64,000 nucleotides of DNA from Cellulomonas sp. SLBN-39. Lineage in GTDB: Bacteria; Actinomycetota; Actinomycetes; Actinomycetales; Cellulomonadaceae. Shown here one piece after another: positions 51,854 through 61,037 of the stretch (positions are counted from its first letter, which is position 1; each line of letters starts with the position of its first letter). The stretch covers positions 1,860,001-1,924,000 of the forward strand of contig NZ_VFOA01000001.1 of assembly GCF_006715865.1 (NCBI RefSeq), in the 5' to 3' direction. The notes below the pieces were generated by a model that was not told the origin of the DNA, searched no databases, and worked only from the letters and a program-made list of their open reading frames with translations. Made by a program: the position numbers and the translations under genes.

Positions 51854-53221
51854 ATGCGTCGAGCCGTCCCGCACCTGTCCCGTCCCGCCCTCCTCGCGAT
51901 CGGGGGGATCGCCGTCGTCGGGGCGATGGCAGCCCCTGCACCGGCCTCCGGCGACCCGGGCCCCGCGGCGCCGCACCCGGACGTGCAGGTCGCGCTCTCG
52001 TTCAGCACGGCCAGCCCGTGGGGCGACACGGACCTGCGCACGGGCGACGAGCTGACGTACTCGCTCGTGGTCGAGAACCAGGGGGACGACACCGCGACCG
52101 GCGCCGTGCTGTTCGACGCGGTCCCGACGGGCACCACGTACCTGCCGGGGTCCCTCACGCTCGACGGGGACCCGCTGACCGACGCGGACGACGCGGACGC
52201 GGGCCGCTTCTCGCCGGCGGACGGTGACCTCGGCGCCGTGCACGTCGACCTCGGCGACATCGCCCCGGCCGCCGACGGGGGACCGACGCACCTCGTCACG
52301 TTCACCGTCGTCGTGGACGCGTCGGCCGCCGGCTGGCAGGCGCTCGTCAACGGCGCCCAGACCAGCTACCGCGGGGCCACGTCGGGGGTGGCCGACGGCA
52401 CCGTCACGAACATCGTGCTCGGCAGCGTGCGCGGCGGCTTCGGGGACCTCCCGCCGACGCTGGTCGACCACGTCGTGAGCATCCGTCCGACCGCCGACGC
52501 GCCGTCCCTCGTGGTCGACGTCCTCGGCGGGGCCCAGACCGCAGCGCCCGAGGTGCTCTCGCTGGTCGGCTGGACGCCGGCCGCTCGCGGCACCCTGGCC
52601 GCGGGCCCCGGCGGCTCCGTCGTGTACACGCCCGACGCCGACTTCGCCGGTGACGACCTGCTCACGTACACGGTCACGGGCGAGACCGGCAACGCCACCA
52701 CCGCGACGGTCCTCGTCGAGGTGCTGAACGACGCGCCCGCACCGCAGGCCGACGCCGTCACCCTCGACGGTGCCGAGCAGGTGACGGTCGACGTCCTGGC
52801 CAACGACACCGACCCCAACGGCGACGTCCTGACGGTGCGGACGGTCGGCGCGGGTGCGGGCGCCGTGGCGTCGGGGACGCTGCTGACGTCCCTCGGCGGG
52901 CGTGTGACGTTCGACGGGACGACGCTCCGCTACGCCGCCCCTGCCGGAGGGCTCGAGGCCGGCCGGACGGACACGTTCGTCTACGTGGTGGCCGACCCGC
53001 GCGGCGCCACCGCCGTCGGCTCCGTCGTGGTCGCGGCGGGCGAGAGCGCCGGCACGAGCGCGGGTGGGGCGGCGACCCCGGCGACCGCCGACCCCGCCGC
53101 GTCCCCCGGGGCCGAGCTGGCCGACACGGGCGTCTCGGGGACGGCGACCGCCGCCTCGGCCGCGGCGCTGCTCGCGCTGGGGCTCGGCCTGGTCGGGGTG
53201 GCGCGCCGCCGACGGGCGTGA
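51854..53221 (+). CDS. LADTG-anchored surface protein (DUF11 and tandem-95 type), short paralogue
   Basis: 455 residues from the ATG at 51854; this start is favoured over 51824 because the CGAGGTCTCC just before it recurs before the paralogue at 53440. Signal peptide about 1-34. A DUF11 domain (LRTGDELTYSLVVENQGDDTAT) is followed by two cadherin/Ig-like repeats with VDVLANDTDPNGD. A linker leads to LADTG, a hydrophobic helix and RRRR, a sortase signal. It is a shortened relative of the next gene, lacking its N-terminal domain and most repeats. Probably peptidoglycan-anchored adhesin or structural protein. Confidence 0.85.
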   Translation: MRRAVPHLSRPALLAIGGIAVVGAMAAPAPASGDPGPAAPHPDVQVALSFSTASPWGDTDLRTGDELTYSLVVENQGDDTATGAVLFDAVPTGTTYLPGSLTLDGDPLTDADDADAGRFSPADGDLGAVHVDLGDIAPAADGGPTHLVTFTVVVDASAAGWQALVNGAQTSYRGATSGVADGTVTNIVLGSVRGGFGDLPPTLVDHVVSIRPTADAPSLVVDVLGGAQTAAPEVLSLVGWTPAARGTLAAGPGGSVVYTPDADFAGDDLLTYTVTGETGNATTATVLVEVLNDAPAPQADAVTLDGAEQVTVDVLANDTDPNGDVLTVRTVGAGAGAVASGTLLTSLGGRVTFDGTTLRYAAPAGGLEAGRTDTFVYVVADPRGATAVGSVVVAAGESAGTSAGGAATPATADPAASPGAELADTGVSGTATAASAAALLALGLGLVGVARRRRA

Positions 53222-53224
53222 GCG

Positions 53225-53258
53225 CCGGGTGTGGCCGTCGTCCGACGGCCACACCCGG
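53225..53258 (+). terminator. Terminator after surface protein 1
   Basis: A 16-base arm (53225-53240) pairs perfectly with 53243-53258 around a 2-base turn, starting 4 bases after the stop codon. Confidence 0.85.
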
Positions 53259-53294
53259 GCTGTGACCCGCGTCACCGCAGGTCAGGGGCGGTGG

Positions 53295-53308
53295 GGGTGC
53301 TAGCACCC
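53295..53308. promoter_or_regulatory. GGGTGCTAGCACCC operator before surface protein 2
   Basis: Perfect 14-bp palindrome 132 bases upstream of the 53440 gene; a looser copy, TGGGTCCTAGCGCCCA, follows at 53315-53330, 20 bases on. It matches the 51733-51746 site. Confidence 0.65.
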
Positions 53309-53344
53309 GGGACCTGGGTCCTAGCGCCCAGGGAACTGAGACGG

Positions 53345-53385
53345 AGCGGGCGAAAGAACGTGGACGGGCGTTCAGTTCGCCCGCT
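53345..53385 (+). promoter_or_regulatory. 5'-UTR hairpin of surface protein 2
   Basis: AGCGGGCGAA (53345-53354) pairs with TTCGCCCGCT (53376-53385), and GAACG/CGTTC pairs inside. It lies between the operator-like palindrome and the start codon, as in the paralogue. Confidence 0.5.
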
Positions 53386-53439
53386 GCGGGGTCGATCGAC
53401 CGGACGTCCCCACCCGTCGACCCCTCTCGAGGTCTCCGC

Positions 53440-56400
53440 ATGCTGCACGCCGTCCTGCGCCGCGCCCGCGCCGTCGCCGTCCTCCTCGTCGGCACCGCCG
53501 TCCTGGGCGGTGTGCTCGCCGCGCCCGCGCAGGCGGCGAACATCGACCCGTTCGCCGCGGTGTTCTCGGCCAACGCGCACGGCACGATCGTCATGGCCGC
53601 GAACACGCTCATGACGTGCACCGTCTCCGGGGCCAACGGCGACAACTGCAACGCCGCGCGCACGTCGACCGACACGAGCATCTCGAGCACCGCCCGCAAC
53701 AACAACTACACCGGGCAGTTCGTCGACGTGCTCGCCGACGGGGCGACGACGTTCAGCTCGTCGTCGTCGACGCTGACGGTCCCCGCGGGCGGGTCCGTGC
53801 TGTTCGCGGCGCTCGTCTGGGGCGGCCGGGTCGACACGGTGCAGGCCGGCACCGCCGACCCGGCGCTGCGGGACCGGGCGTGGCTCGCGGTCGACAGCGC
53901 CACCGGCACCGACCGGGCCGGCGCCACGATCACCGCCGACCACTTCGCCCAGGCGGGCACGGCCTCCGGGTACCAGGCGTACGTGGACGTCACCGACGTC
54001 GTCACCGCCGCCGGGTCCGGCACGTACACCGTGGGGAACGTGCAGTCCTCGACGGCCGGCACCAACCAGTTCGCCGGGTGGTCGCTCGTCGTCGTCGTGG
54101 CCGACCCCGCCGAGCCCATGCGCAACCTCAGCGTGTTCCGCGGCTACTCGGAGATCTCGAACTCGACGGGCAACAACGACGTGTCGTTCGACGTCAGCGG
54201 CTTCCTCACCCCGCCGTCGGGCACGGTCCTGACCACGCTCGGCGCGGTCACCTACGAGGGCGACCGTGGCCTGTCCGGCGACCGGTTCAGCCTCAACGGC
54301 ACCCACCTCAGCGACCCGCTGAACCCGGAGACCGACGTCTTCAACTCCACCATCAGCAACCGCGGCACCCGCGTCAGCGCCGGGCAGAACCCCGACTACG
54401 CCAACCAGATGGGCTTCGACTCCGACCTGATCGCCGCCGACGGGATCCTCGGCAACGGCGTGACCAGCGCGACCCTGAGCGCCACGACCTCGTCCGAGCA
54501 GTACTGGATCGGCATGGTCACGTTCGCCACCGAGCTCTACGAGCCGAACGTGCACGGCGCCAAGTCGTTCAGCAGCAACAGCGTCCGGCAGAACCCCGAC
54601 CTGCGCGCCGGTGACGAGCTGACCTACTCCGTGGTCGTCGAGAACGACGGCCTGGACGCCGCGACCGGCACCGTCTTCTTCGACGCCGTGCCCACGGGGA
54701 CCACCTACGTCCCCGGCTCGATCCTCCTCGACGGCAGCCCCCTCACCGACGCGGACGACGCCGACGCGGGCCGGTTCCTGCCCGGCACCGGCACCCCCGG
54801 TGCCGTCCGGGTCGACGTCGGCGACGTCGACGTGCTCGCCGACGGCGGCGCCTCGCACGTCGTCAGCTTCACCGTCGTGGTCGACGACGACGTCGTCGCC
54901 GGGCAGACCCTCGTCAACGCCGCCCAGACCACGTCGCGCGGCTCCACCACCGGCACCGTCGCCGGCACGGTCACCAACATCGTCCAGGCCGTCGTCGAGG
55001 GCGACACGGGCGACGCGCCGCCCGCGCTGCGCGACCACGTGGTCGCGCACACCCCCACCGCGGCCACCCCGTCGGTGAGCATCGACCTGCTGGCCGGTGC
55101 GGTCGACACCGGGGGACCGGTCATGCTCGTCGGCACGACGCAGCCCGCCCGCGGCACCCTGACCCTCGACCCCACGGGCACGGTCGTCTACACCCCGGAC
55201 GCGGACTTCGCCGGCCGCGACGTGTTCACGTACACCGCGACCGACTCCACCGGGAACGTCAGCACCGCCACCGTCATCGTCGAGGTCGTCAACGGCGCCC
55301 CCACCGCCCAGGACGACGCGCTGACGCTCGACGTCGACGTCCCCGTCTCCGCGGCGACCACCGTCGACGTGCTCGGCAACGACACCGACCCCAACGGCGA
55401 CGCCCTCACGGTCCGCTCGATCACGGTCGACGGCACCACCGCGACCTCGGGCGCGCTGGCCACCGCCCAGGGTGGCACGGTCACCCTCGCCGGCGGGACC
55501 GTCACCTACACCAAGCCCGCCGGCGGGCTCGCCGCCGGTCGCACCGAGGTCTTCGGGTACACCGTCGAGGACGCCCGCGGCGCGTCCGACGTCGGCGAGG
55601 TCACGATCACGTCGGCCCAGGTCAACAGCGCACCGGTGGCCGTCGACGACACCGCCGACGCCGTGGCCGGTGCCGGGCCGGTGACGATCGACGTCGCCGC
55701 CAACGACACCGACCCGGACGGCGACACCCTCGTCGCGTCCGCCGTCGGGACGCCCGTGGACGGCGACGGCACGACGCGTGGCACGACCGCCGTGAGCACC
55801 GACGGCCGGGTCGTCTACACGCCCGCCGCCGGCTGGGGCGGGACCGTCACCTTCACCTACACCGTCACCGACCCGTCGGGCACGACCTCCGACGCCACCG
55901 TCACCGTCACCGTCGACGCACCGCCCACGGGCGTCGCCGACACCGCGAGCACCGCCGCCGGCACCCCCGTCGACGTCGACGTCCTCGCCAACGACTCCGA
56001 CCTCGACGGCGACCCCCTGGAGCTGCTGTCCGTCGACGACACAGCCGCCGTCGGCACCGCCGTCGTCGTCACCACCGACGACGGACCCCGCGTGCGGTAC
56101 ACGCCCGCGGCCGGGTTCGTCGGCGACGACACCGTCACCTACACCGTCGGCGACGGCCGTGGCGGCAGCACCGACGTCACCCTCACCGTGACCGTCGCCA
56201 ACGCGGCACCCGTGGCCCAGCCCGACACCGCCGGCACCACCGTCGGCGTCCCGCTCACCGGCGTCGACGTGCTCGGCAACGACACCGACGCCAACGTCGA
56301 CGCCGGCTACGGCGACCAGGAGCTCACCGTCACCGCCGCCACGGCCGACCAGGACGCGACCGTCACCGTCAACCCCGACGGCACGCTCGACGTCACGCCC

Positions 56401-57732
56401 CTGGGCGCCTTCGTCGGCACCGTCACCGTGACCTACACGCTCAGCGACGGCGTCACCACGACCACCGGCACCCTGACCGTCACCGTCGGCAACGGCGCAC
56501 CGGCCACCACCGCAGACACCGCGACCACCCCCACGTCGACCACCGTCGTCGTGGACGTCCTCGCCAACGACACCGACCCCGACGGCGAGACCCTCGTCGT
56601 CGCCACCGGCTCCCTCACCCCGCCGGTCGACGCCGACGGCACCCCCCGCGGCACCGTCGAGATCGTCCGCGGCGGCGTGCAGTACACGCCGCCGACCGGC
56701 TGGACCGGCACCGTCACCTTCGGGTACGCCGCCAGCGACGAGCACGAGAGCACCCCCGGCACGGTCACCGTCACCGTCACCAACGCGGCCCCGACCGCCG
56801 ACGCGACCACGGCCCGCACCGCCTCGGGCACCCCCGTGACCGTCGACGTGCTCACCCACGCCGCCGACCCCAACGCCGCCGCCGGGTTCCAGACCCTGCG
56901 CGTCACGTCCGCGACCGCAGACCACGGCGCCCGCGCCACCGTCGGCACCGACGGCCGCATCACCGTCACCCCCGCCCGCGGCTGGGCCGGTCCCGTCACC
57001 GTCACGTACGTCGTCTCCGACGGCCTCGCGACCGTCACCTCGACGCTCGTCGTCACGGTCGACAACGCCGCACCCGTCGCCGCCGCCGACCAGACCGTCA
57101 CCGCCCCCGGCAGCCCCGTGCGCATCACCCTGCTGCGCAACGACACCGACCTCAACGGCGACACGCTCACCGTCGTCAGCGTCGGCACTCCCGTCGACGC
57201 CGACGGCCGCACCCGCGGCACCGTCACCCTCGCCGGCGGCGTCGCCACCTACACCCCCGCCGACGGGTTCACCGGCGTCGTCACCTTCCCGTACACGATC
57301 AGCGACGGGCAGGCCACGAGCACCGCCGACGCGACGATCGCCGTCGCAGCGGCCGGCACCCGCGACGGCGACGCCTGGGCCACCCCCGACGACACCGTCC
57401 TCGTCATCGACGTGGTCGGCGACGGCGAGGAGCTCGTCTCCGTCACCCCGCCCGCGCACGGCACCGCCGAGGTCGTCGACGGCCGCCTCGTCTACACCCC
57501 CCGCCCCGGGTTCGTCGGCACCGTCGAGGTCGAGGTCGTCGTCCGTGACGCCGACGGGGCCGAGACCACCCGCACGGTGCGGATCGTCGTCACCGACCCC
57601 GACGCGGAGGTCGCCGCCGCACCCGCGCTCGCGGCCACCGGTGCGCAGGCAGCCGCCGGTGTCGCATGGGCCGCGGCGCTGCTCCTCATCGGCCTCGGCC
57701 TGGTCCTCGCCGCCCGCCGCCGCCGCGCCTGA
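53440..57732 (+). CDS. Large LAATG-anchored surface protein with tandem-95 repeats
   Basis: 1430 residues. Signal peptide about 1-33. The N-terminal domain (about 35-365) has conserved blocks such as FAALVWGGRV, FAGWSLVVVVADP and VTYEGDRGLSGDRF and resembles the outer end of the sigma-factor fusion at 36398. A DUF11 domain (about 375-520) is followed by at least seven Ig/cadherin-like repeats of about 95 residues, marked by VLGNDTDPNGD, AANDTDPDGD, LANDSDLDGD, LANDTDPDGE and LRNDTDLNGD. The end LAATG, hydrophobic helix and RRRRA form a class E sortase signal. The function is probably adhesion or a surface layer. Confidence 0.88.
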   Translation: MLHAVLRRARAVAVLLVGTAVLGGVLAAPAQAANIDPFAAVFSANAHGTIVMAANTLMTCTVSGANGDNCNAARTSTDTSISSTARNNNYTGQFVDVLADGATTFSSSSSTLTVPAGGSVLFAALVWGGRVDTVQAGTADPALRDRAWLAVDSATGTDRAGATITADHFAQAGTASGYQAYVDVTDVVTAAGSGTYTVGNVQSSTAGTNQFAGWSLVVVVADPAEPMRNLSVFRGYSEISNSTGNNDVSFDVSGFLTPPSGTVLTTLGAVTYEGDRGLSGDRFSLNGTHLSDPLNPETDVFNSTISNRGTRVSAGQNPDYANQMGFDSDLIAADGILGNGVTSATLSATTSSEQYWIGMVTFATELYEPNVHGAKSFSSNSVRQNPDLRAGDELTYSVVVENDGLDAATGTVFFDAVPTGTTYVPGSILLDGSPLTDADDADAGRFLPGTGTPGAVRVDVGDVDVLADGGASHVVSFTVVVDDDVVAGQTLVNAAQTTSRGSTTGTVAGTVTNIVQAVVEGDTGDAPPALRDHVVAHTPTAATPSVSIDLLAGAVDTGGPVMLVGTTQPARGTLTLDPTGTVVYTPDADFAGRDVFTYTATDSTGNVSTATVIVEVVNGAPTAQDDALTLDVDVPVSAATTVDVLGNDTDPNGDALTVRSITVDGTTATSGALATAQGGTVTLAGGTVTYTKPAGGLAAGRTEVFGYTVEDARGASDVGEVTITSAQVNSAPVAVDDTADAVAGAGPVTIDVAANDTDPDGDTLVASAVGTPVDGDGTTRGTTAVSTDGRVVYTPAAGWGGTVTFTYTVTDPSGTTSDATVTVTVDAPPTGVADTASTAAGTPVDVDVLANDSDLDGDPLELLSVDDTAAVGTAVVVTTDDGPRVRYTPAAGFVGDDTVTYTVGDGRGGSTDVTLTVTVANAAPVAQPDTAGTTVGVPLTGVDVLGNDTDANVDAGYGDQELTVTAATADQDATVTVNPDGTLDVTPLGAFVGTVTVTYTLSDGVTTTTGTLTVTVGNGAPATTADTATTPTSTTVVVDVLANDTDPDGETLVVATGSLTPPVDADGTPRGTVEIVRGGVQYTPPTGWTGTVTFGYAASDEHESTPGTVTVTVTNAAPTADATTARTASGTPVTVDVLTHAADPNAAAGFQTLRVTSATADHGARATVGTDGRITVTPARGWAGPVTVTYVVSDGLATVTSTLVVTVDNAAPVAAADQTVTAPGSPVRITLLRNDTDLNGDTLTVVSVGTPVDADGRTRGTVTLAGGVATYTPADGFTGVVTFPYTISDGQATSTADATIAVAAAGTRDGDAWATPDDTVLVIDVVGDGEELVSVTPPAHGTAEVVDGRLVYTPRPGFVGTVEVEVVVRDADGAETTRTVRIVVTDPDAEVAAAPALAATGAQAAAGVAWAAALLLIGLGLVLAARRRRA

Positions 57733-57741
57733 TCCGGCGTC

Positions 57742-57783
57742 GAGCCCGTCCGCCCTCGCGCACGCGTGAGCGCGGACGGGCTC
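57742..57783 (+). terminator. Hairpin after surface protein 2, spanning the next start codon
   Basis: GAGCCCGTCCGC (57742-57753) pairs perfectly with GCGGACGGGCTC (57772-57783). It lies 10 bases after the surface-protein stop and encloses the GTG of the next small gene, so it may end the first transcript and hide the second start. Confidence 0.55.
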
Positions 57784-58002
57784 AAGCCCGTCGGCCGGTC
57801 CTGGCAGTCGGTCGTCGCGGGCTACGTCGCCCTCTTCTCGGTGGTCGTGTGGGCGCTCGGCCCGCTGAGCCTGGGGCTGGGCGTCTGGGCGATGGTCAGG
57901 GCGCGGACGGGCGGGCACGGCCGTGGTCGTGCGGTGTTCGCGATCGTCGTCGGCGTGCTCAGCAGCGCGGCAGGGCTGTGGGCGCTCGTGCAGATGTCGT
58001 GA
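57766..58002 (+). CDS. Small DUF4190-like membrane protein
   Basis: 78 residues from a GTG at 57766. Two hydrophobic helices (about 17-40 and 57-76) are joined by a short basic loop with ARTGGHGRGRAVFAIVVGVL, the pattern of DUF4190 proteins. Function unknown. No internal start preserves the first helix, so the hairpin-enclosed start is accepted. Confidence 0.65.
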   Translation: MSADGLKPVGRSWQSVVAGYVALFSVVVWALGPLSLGLGVWAMVRARTGGHGRGRAVFAIVVGVLSSAAGLWALVQMS

Positions 58003-58280
58003 CCGGCAGTCATCGCGGGTGCGAGTCATCGAGCTGCTTCTGCGCGCAACCGCGGCGCGTCACGCCAGAGTCAGCGCTTCGATCGGGGCGTCGTTGCAGT
58101 TCACGGCACTGCGTGTCCTCCGATCGGGTGATACTCGATCAAGTTGCCTCAGGCGATGCACAGGGTGCCCTAAGGTCCGTGACACCGGGATCACTCGTGT
58201 GGCCTTGGGCATGACTCGGGTGGTCCGGTCATGGGGGAGCGGCACCGCTGGTGCGGTGCTGGAGGTCGACAGGAGTGCCC

Positions 58281-61037
58281 GTGACCGGGTGTGTTCGTGC
58301 TGCCCGGAACCGGGTGGCGGTCGTGCTGGTGGCGGCGCTGGTGGCCGGGGTGGCGGGTGCGCCGGTCGCGTCCGCGCGCGCGGCCCAGGAGCCGGTGGCG
58401 GGTGCGGCGGAGGTGCCGTGCGTCGAGGAGGCCGCGGACGATGTCGCGATGGCGACGGCGGTGGCGTGCGACGCCGATGTCGAGGTCGTGGACGAGCGGA
58501 CCGAGTGGAACACGGTGTTCGCCCAGCCGGACGGGCAGATGCGTCTGGACGTGTCGGCGCTGGCGGTGCGCACGCTCGCTGACGGGCGGTGGGTCGAGCC
58601 GGACCCTGACCTGGTCGAGCAGGACGGTGTGCTGACGCCTGGTGCGGGTGTCGCTGCCATGGTGTTCAGCGGTGGTGGTGACGAGCCGTTGGCCACGATC
58701 GCCCGCGACGGGCACGAGCTGGCCCTGGACGTGGACCTGGACCTGCCCGCCCCGACGGTGGACGGTCCGCAGATCACGTACGCGGACGTGCTGCCGGACG
58801 TGGACCTGGTGGTGACGGTCAACCAGGACGCGACGGGCTTCTCCGAGGTGCTGGTGGTGCACACCCCGCAGGCTGCGGAGCACCCCGAGCTGGACGAGCT
58901 GCGGTTCGCGCTGCAGACGTCCGAGGGGCTGACGACCGCGGAGTCCGCCGGCGGGTTCGTCGCGACGGCCGGCGAGGAGGAGGTGTTCACCGCTCCGGCG
59001 CCGCTGATGTGGGACTCCTCGGGCGTGGAGTCCGAGCACGTGACGACGTCGGCGCCGTTGGGCACCGACGCGCTGGAGACCATGGACCTGACCGTCGAGG
59101 CGGACGCGGTCGTGGTCGAGCCCGACGCGCAGATGCTGACCGACCCGGGCACCGAGTTCCCGGTGTACATCGACCCGGGCGTGAGCGCGTCGCTGAACGA
59201 CTGGACCGCGGTGCGCGACACCTACGGTGCGGACTACCGGTTCGCCCCCGACCAGGGCATCGGCCTGTGCTCCACGGCGACGTCCTCGACGTGCTCGAAG
59301 ACGTTCACGAGCCGCATCCTGTGGAAGTTCACGGGCCTGGCGACCGTGAACAACCTCGCACCGGAGAACGTCACCGGGGCCACGTTCCGCGTCTTCGGGT
59401 CCCACTCGTACGACTGCACGGCGCGCCCGGTGACGCTCTACCGGGTCGACAACTTCACCTCGGGCACGGGCTGGCCCGGCGGTCCCACGTGGATCTCGCA
59501 GAGCTCGGCGAGCGTGGCGCACAAGGACTCGTGCGCCGGTTCCCCGACGCGCTGGATCGAGTTCAGCGCGATGGAGGCCGCACGCGCGGTCGCGAACTCC
59601 AGCAGCGGTCAGCTCACGCTGGGCCTGCGCACCGACGAGTCGTCGATGGCGTCGTGGAAGAGGTACCGCAACGACGCCCAGCTCTCCATCACCTACGAGC
59701 GGGCGCCGAACAAGCCCACGGGCGCGAAGTTCTCCCACCCGGGGACATCGGCGTGCACCACGGGTAGCGGTCGGCCGGTCCTGCGCTCGCTGAACCCCCA
59801 CTTCTACGCCGTGTTCTCCGACCCCGACGGTGGCAACGTGCACGCCAACGTCGACGTGTACAAGGCCAGCGCCGCGTCCGGCTCGGCGAACATCCTCTGG
59901 CACGCCCGTCCGGCGGCGCAGGCCTCGGGCAAGGGGCAGTCGATCGTGCTGGGTGGGATGGTGCACGGGCAGATCTACCGGGTCCAGGTCAACGGTGTCG
60001 ATGGCACCGGCCGAGGCGGAGCCGCCGTCTCCTGCGAGGTCGAGATCGACACCGTCCCGCCGAAGACGCCCACGGTGACGCCCGTCGCGGGGCAGCCGGC
60101 GGTGTACCTGGAGGACGTCTCCTCCGGCGGGCCCAACCTCAAGGGCCGGTTCGCGCTCGGCAACGGTGGGTCCAGCGACATCGTGACGTACCAGTACTCG
60201 TTCACCAGCAGGACGGCCTTCGACAACAGCGTCACGGCGGCGGCGGCCGCGTTCGACTTCACGCCGACCTCGCGCGGCGCGAAGACCCTGTACGTGCGGT
60301 CGGTCGACCGTGCGGGCAACACCAGCCCGGTACGGCTGTACACGTTCGACGTGAACGAGGCCCAGCGCACCTGGCTGCTGGACGACGGGGGCAGCACCGC
60401 CGCCCCGTGGGAGGAGCAGCCGGTCCTCGACGTGAGCGCCTCGACGGCGTGGGCCCCGGGGCCGCTGGCTGAGTCGGGCTTCAGCCCGAACGACAAGGCC
60501 CTGCTCTTCGACGAGGACAGCGACGCTGTCACGGGTCCGGTGTGGGCGGACACGTCGACGGGCTACGGGGTGATCGCGACGCTGCGGGCCGACGACCTGG
60601 CGGCGAGCCGCGCGACGGCCGTCAGTCAGGACGGGACCGCGGTCAGCGCGTTCGAGCTGGGCTTCGCGCCGTGCGCTGACGGCGACGGACGCTGCTGGGC
60701 GTTCACGGCCAACTCGTCCGCCACGACGGCCTCCGCGGTCAGCGCCGTGTCGACGATCAAGGTGACGCCGGGCCGGTGGGTCAGCGTCACGGGGACGCAC
60801 GATGCGGCGGCGGACCAGATCACGGTGCGAGTCTGTCCGCGCGGCCAGTACCCCGACGAAGGCGTCGCAACGTCGTTCACGACGCCGTGGTCAGCGACCG
60901 GATCGACCGTGATCGGCCGGGCGCAGGGTGGCACGTCGAGTCCATGGCGGGGTGCCGTGGCGGATCTACGGGTGTTCAGGGGGCTTCCGATGGCTGATGA
61001 CCTGCTTCGTGCGTGCCACGGCGTGGTGCCCGAGTGA
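58281..61037 (+). CDS. Secreted DNRLRE/LamG-domain protein, partner of the RHS protein
   Basis: 918 residues; the GTG at 58281 follows AGGAG by 5 bases. A signal peptide (about 1-34) is followed by a region with YADVLPDVDLVVTV and a DNRLRE-type beta domain (about 295-480, including SRILWKFTGL, ATFRVFGSHSYDC and LTLGLRTDESS). A fibronectin/Ig-like part and a C-terminal LamG-like jelly roll (about 705-918, with VIGRAQGGTSSPWRGAVADLRVF) complete it. Such proteins are regularly encoded just before RHS/YD-repeat proteins in actinobacteria. It overlaps the RHS gene by 4 bases (GTGA). Confidence 0.82.
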   Translation: MTGCVRAARNRVAVVLVAALVAGVAGAPVASARAAQEPVAGAAEVPCVEEAADDVAMATAVACDADVEVVDERTEWNTVFAQPDGQMRLDVSALAVRTLADGRWVEPDPDLVEQDGVLTPGAGVAAMVFSGGGDEPLATIARDGHELALDVDLDLPAPTVDGPQITYADVLPDVDLVVTVNQDATGFSEVLVVHTPQAAEHPELDELRFALQTSEGLTTAESAGGFVATAGEEEVFTAPAPLMWDSSGVESEHVTTSAPLGTDALETMDLTVEADAVVVEPDAQMLTDPGTEFPVYIDPGVSASLNDWTAVRDTYGADYRFAPDQGIGLCSTATSSTCSKTFTSRILWKFTGLATVNNLAPENVTGATFRVFGSHSYDCTARPVTLYRVDNFTSGTGWPGGPTWISQSSASVAHKDSCAGSPTRWIEFSAMEAARAVANSSSGQLTLGLRTDESSMASWKRYRNDAQLSITYERAPNKPTGAKFSHPGTSACTTGSGRPVLRSLNPHFYAVFSDPDGGNVHANVDVYKASAASGSANILWHARPAAQASGKGQSIVLGGMVHGQIYRVQVNGVDGTGRGGAAVSCEVEIDTVPPKTPTVTPVAGQPAVYLEDVSSGGPNLKGRFALGNGGSSDIVTYQYSFTSRTAFDNSVTAAAAAFDFTPTSRGAKTLYVRSVDRAGNTSPVRLYTFDVNEAQRTWLLDDGGSTAAPWEEQPVLDVSASTAWAPGPLAESGFSPNDKALLFDEDSDAVTGPVWADTSTGYGVIATLRADDLAASRATAVSQDGTAVSAFELGFAPCADGDGRCWAFTANSSATTASAVSAVSTIKVTPGRWVSVTGTHDAAADQITVRVCPRGQYPDEGVATSFTTPWSATGSTVIGRAQGGTSSPWRGAVADLRVFRGLPMADDLLRACHGVVPE

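Noticed and set aside
54600..57300. Regularly spaced near-identical segments resembling an array
   Set aside because: Spacing of about 290 bases in frame corresponds to tandem-95 protein repeats; no short direct repeats with unique spacers as in CRISPR.
53272..58029. 1585-residue minus-strand open frame across the surface protein
   Set aside because: Mirror of the tandem repeats of the plus-strand gene; Gly/Asp/Val periodicity comes from the repeats, not from a protein.
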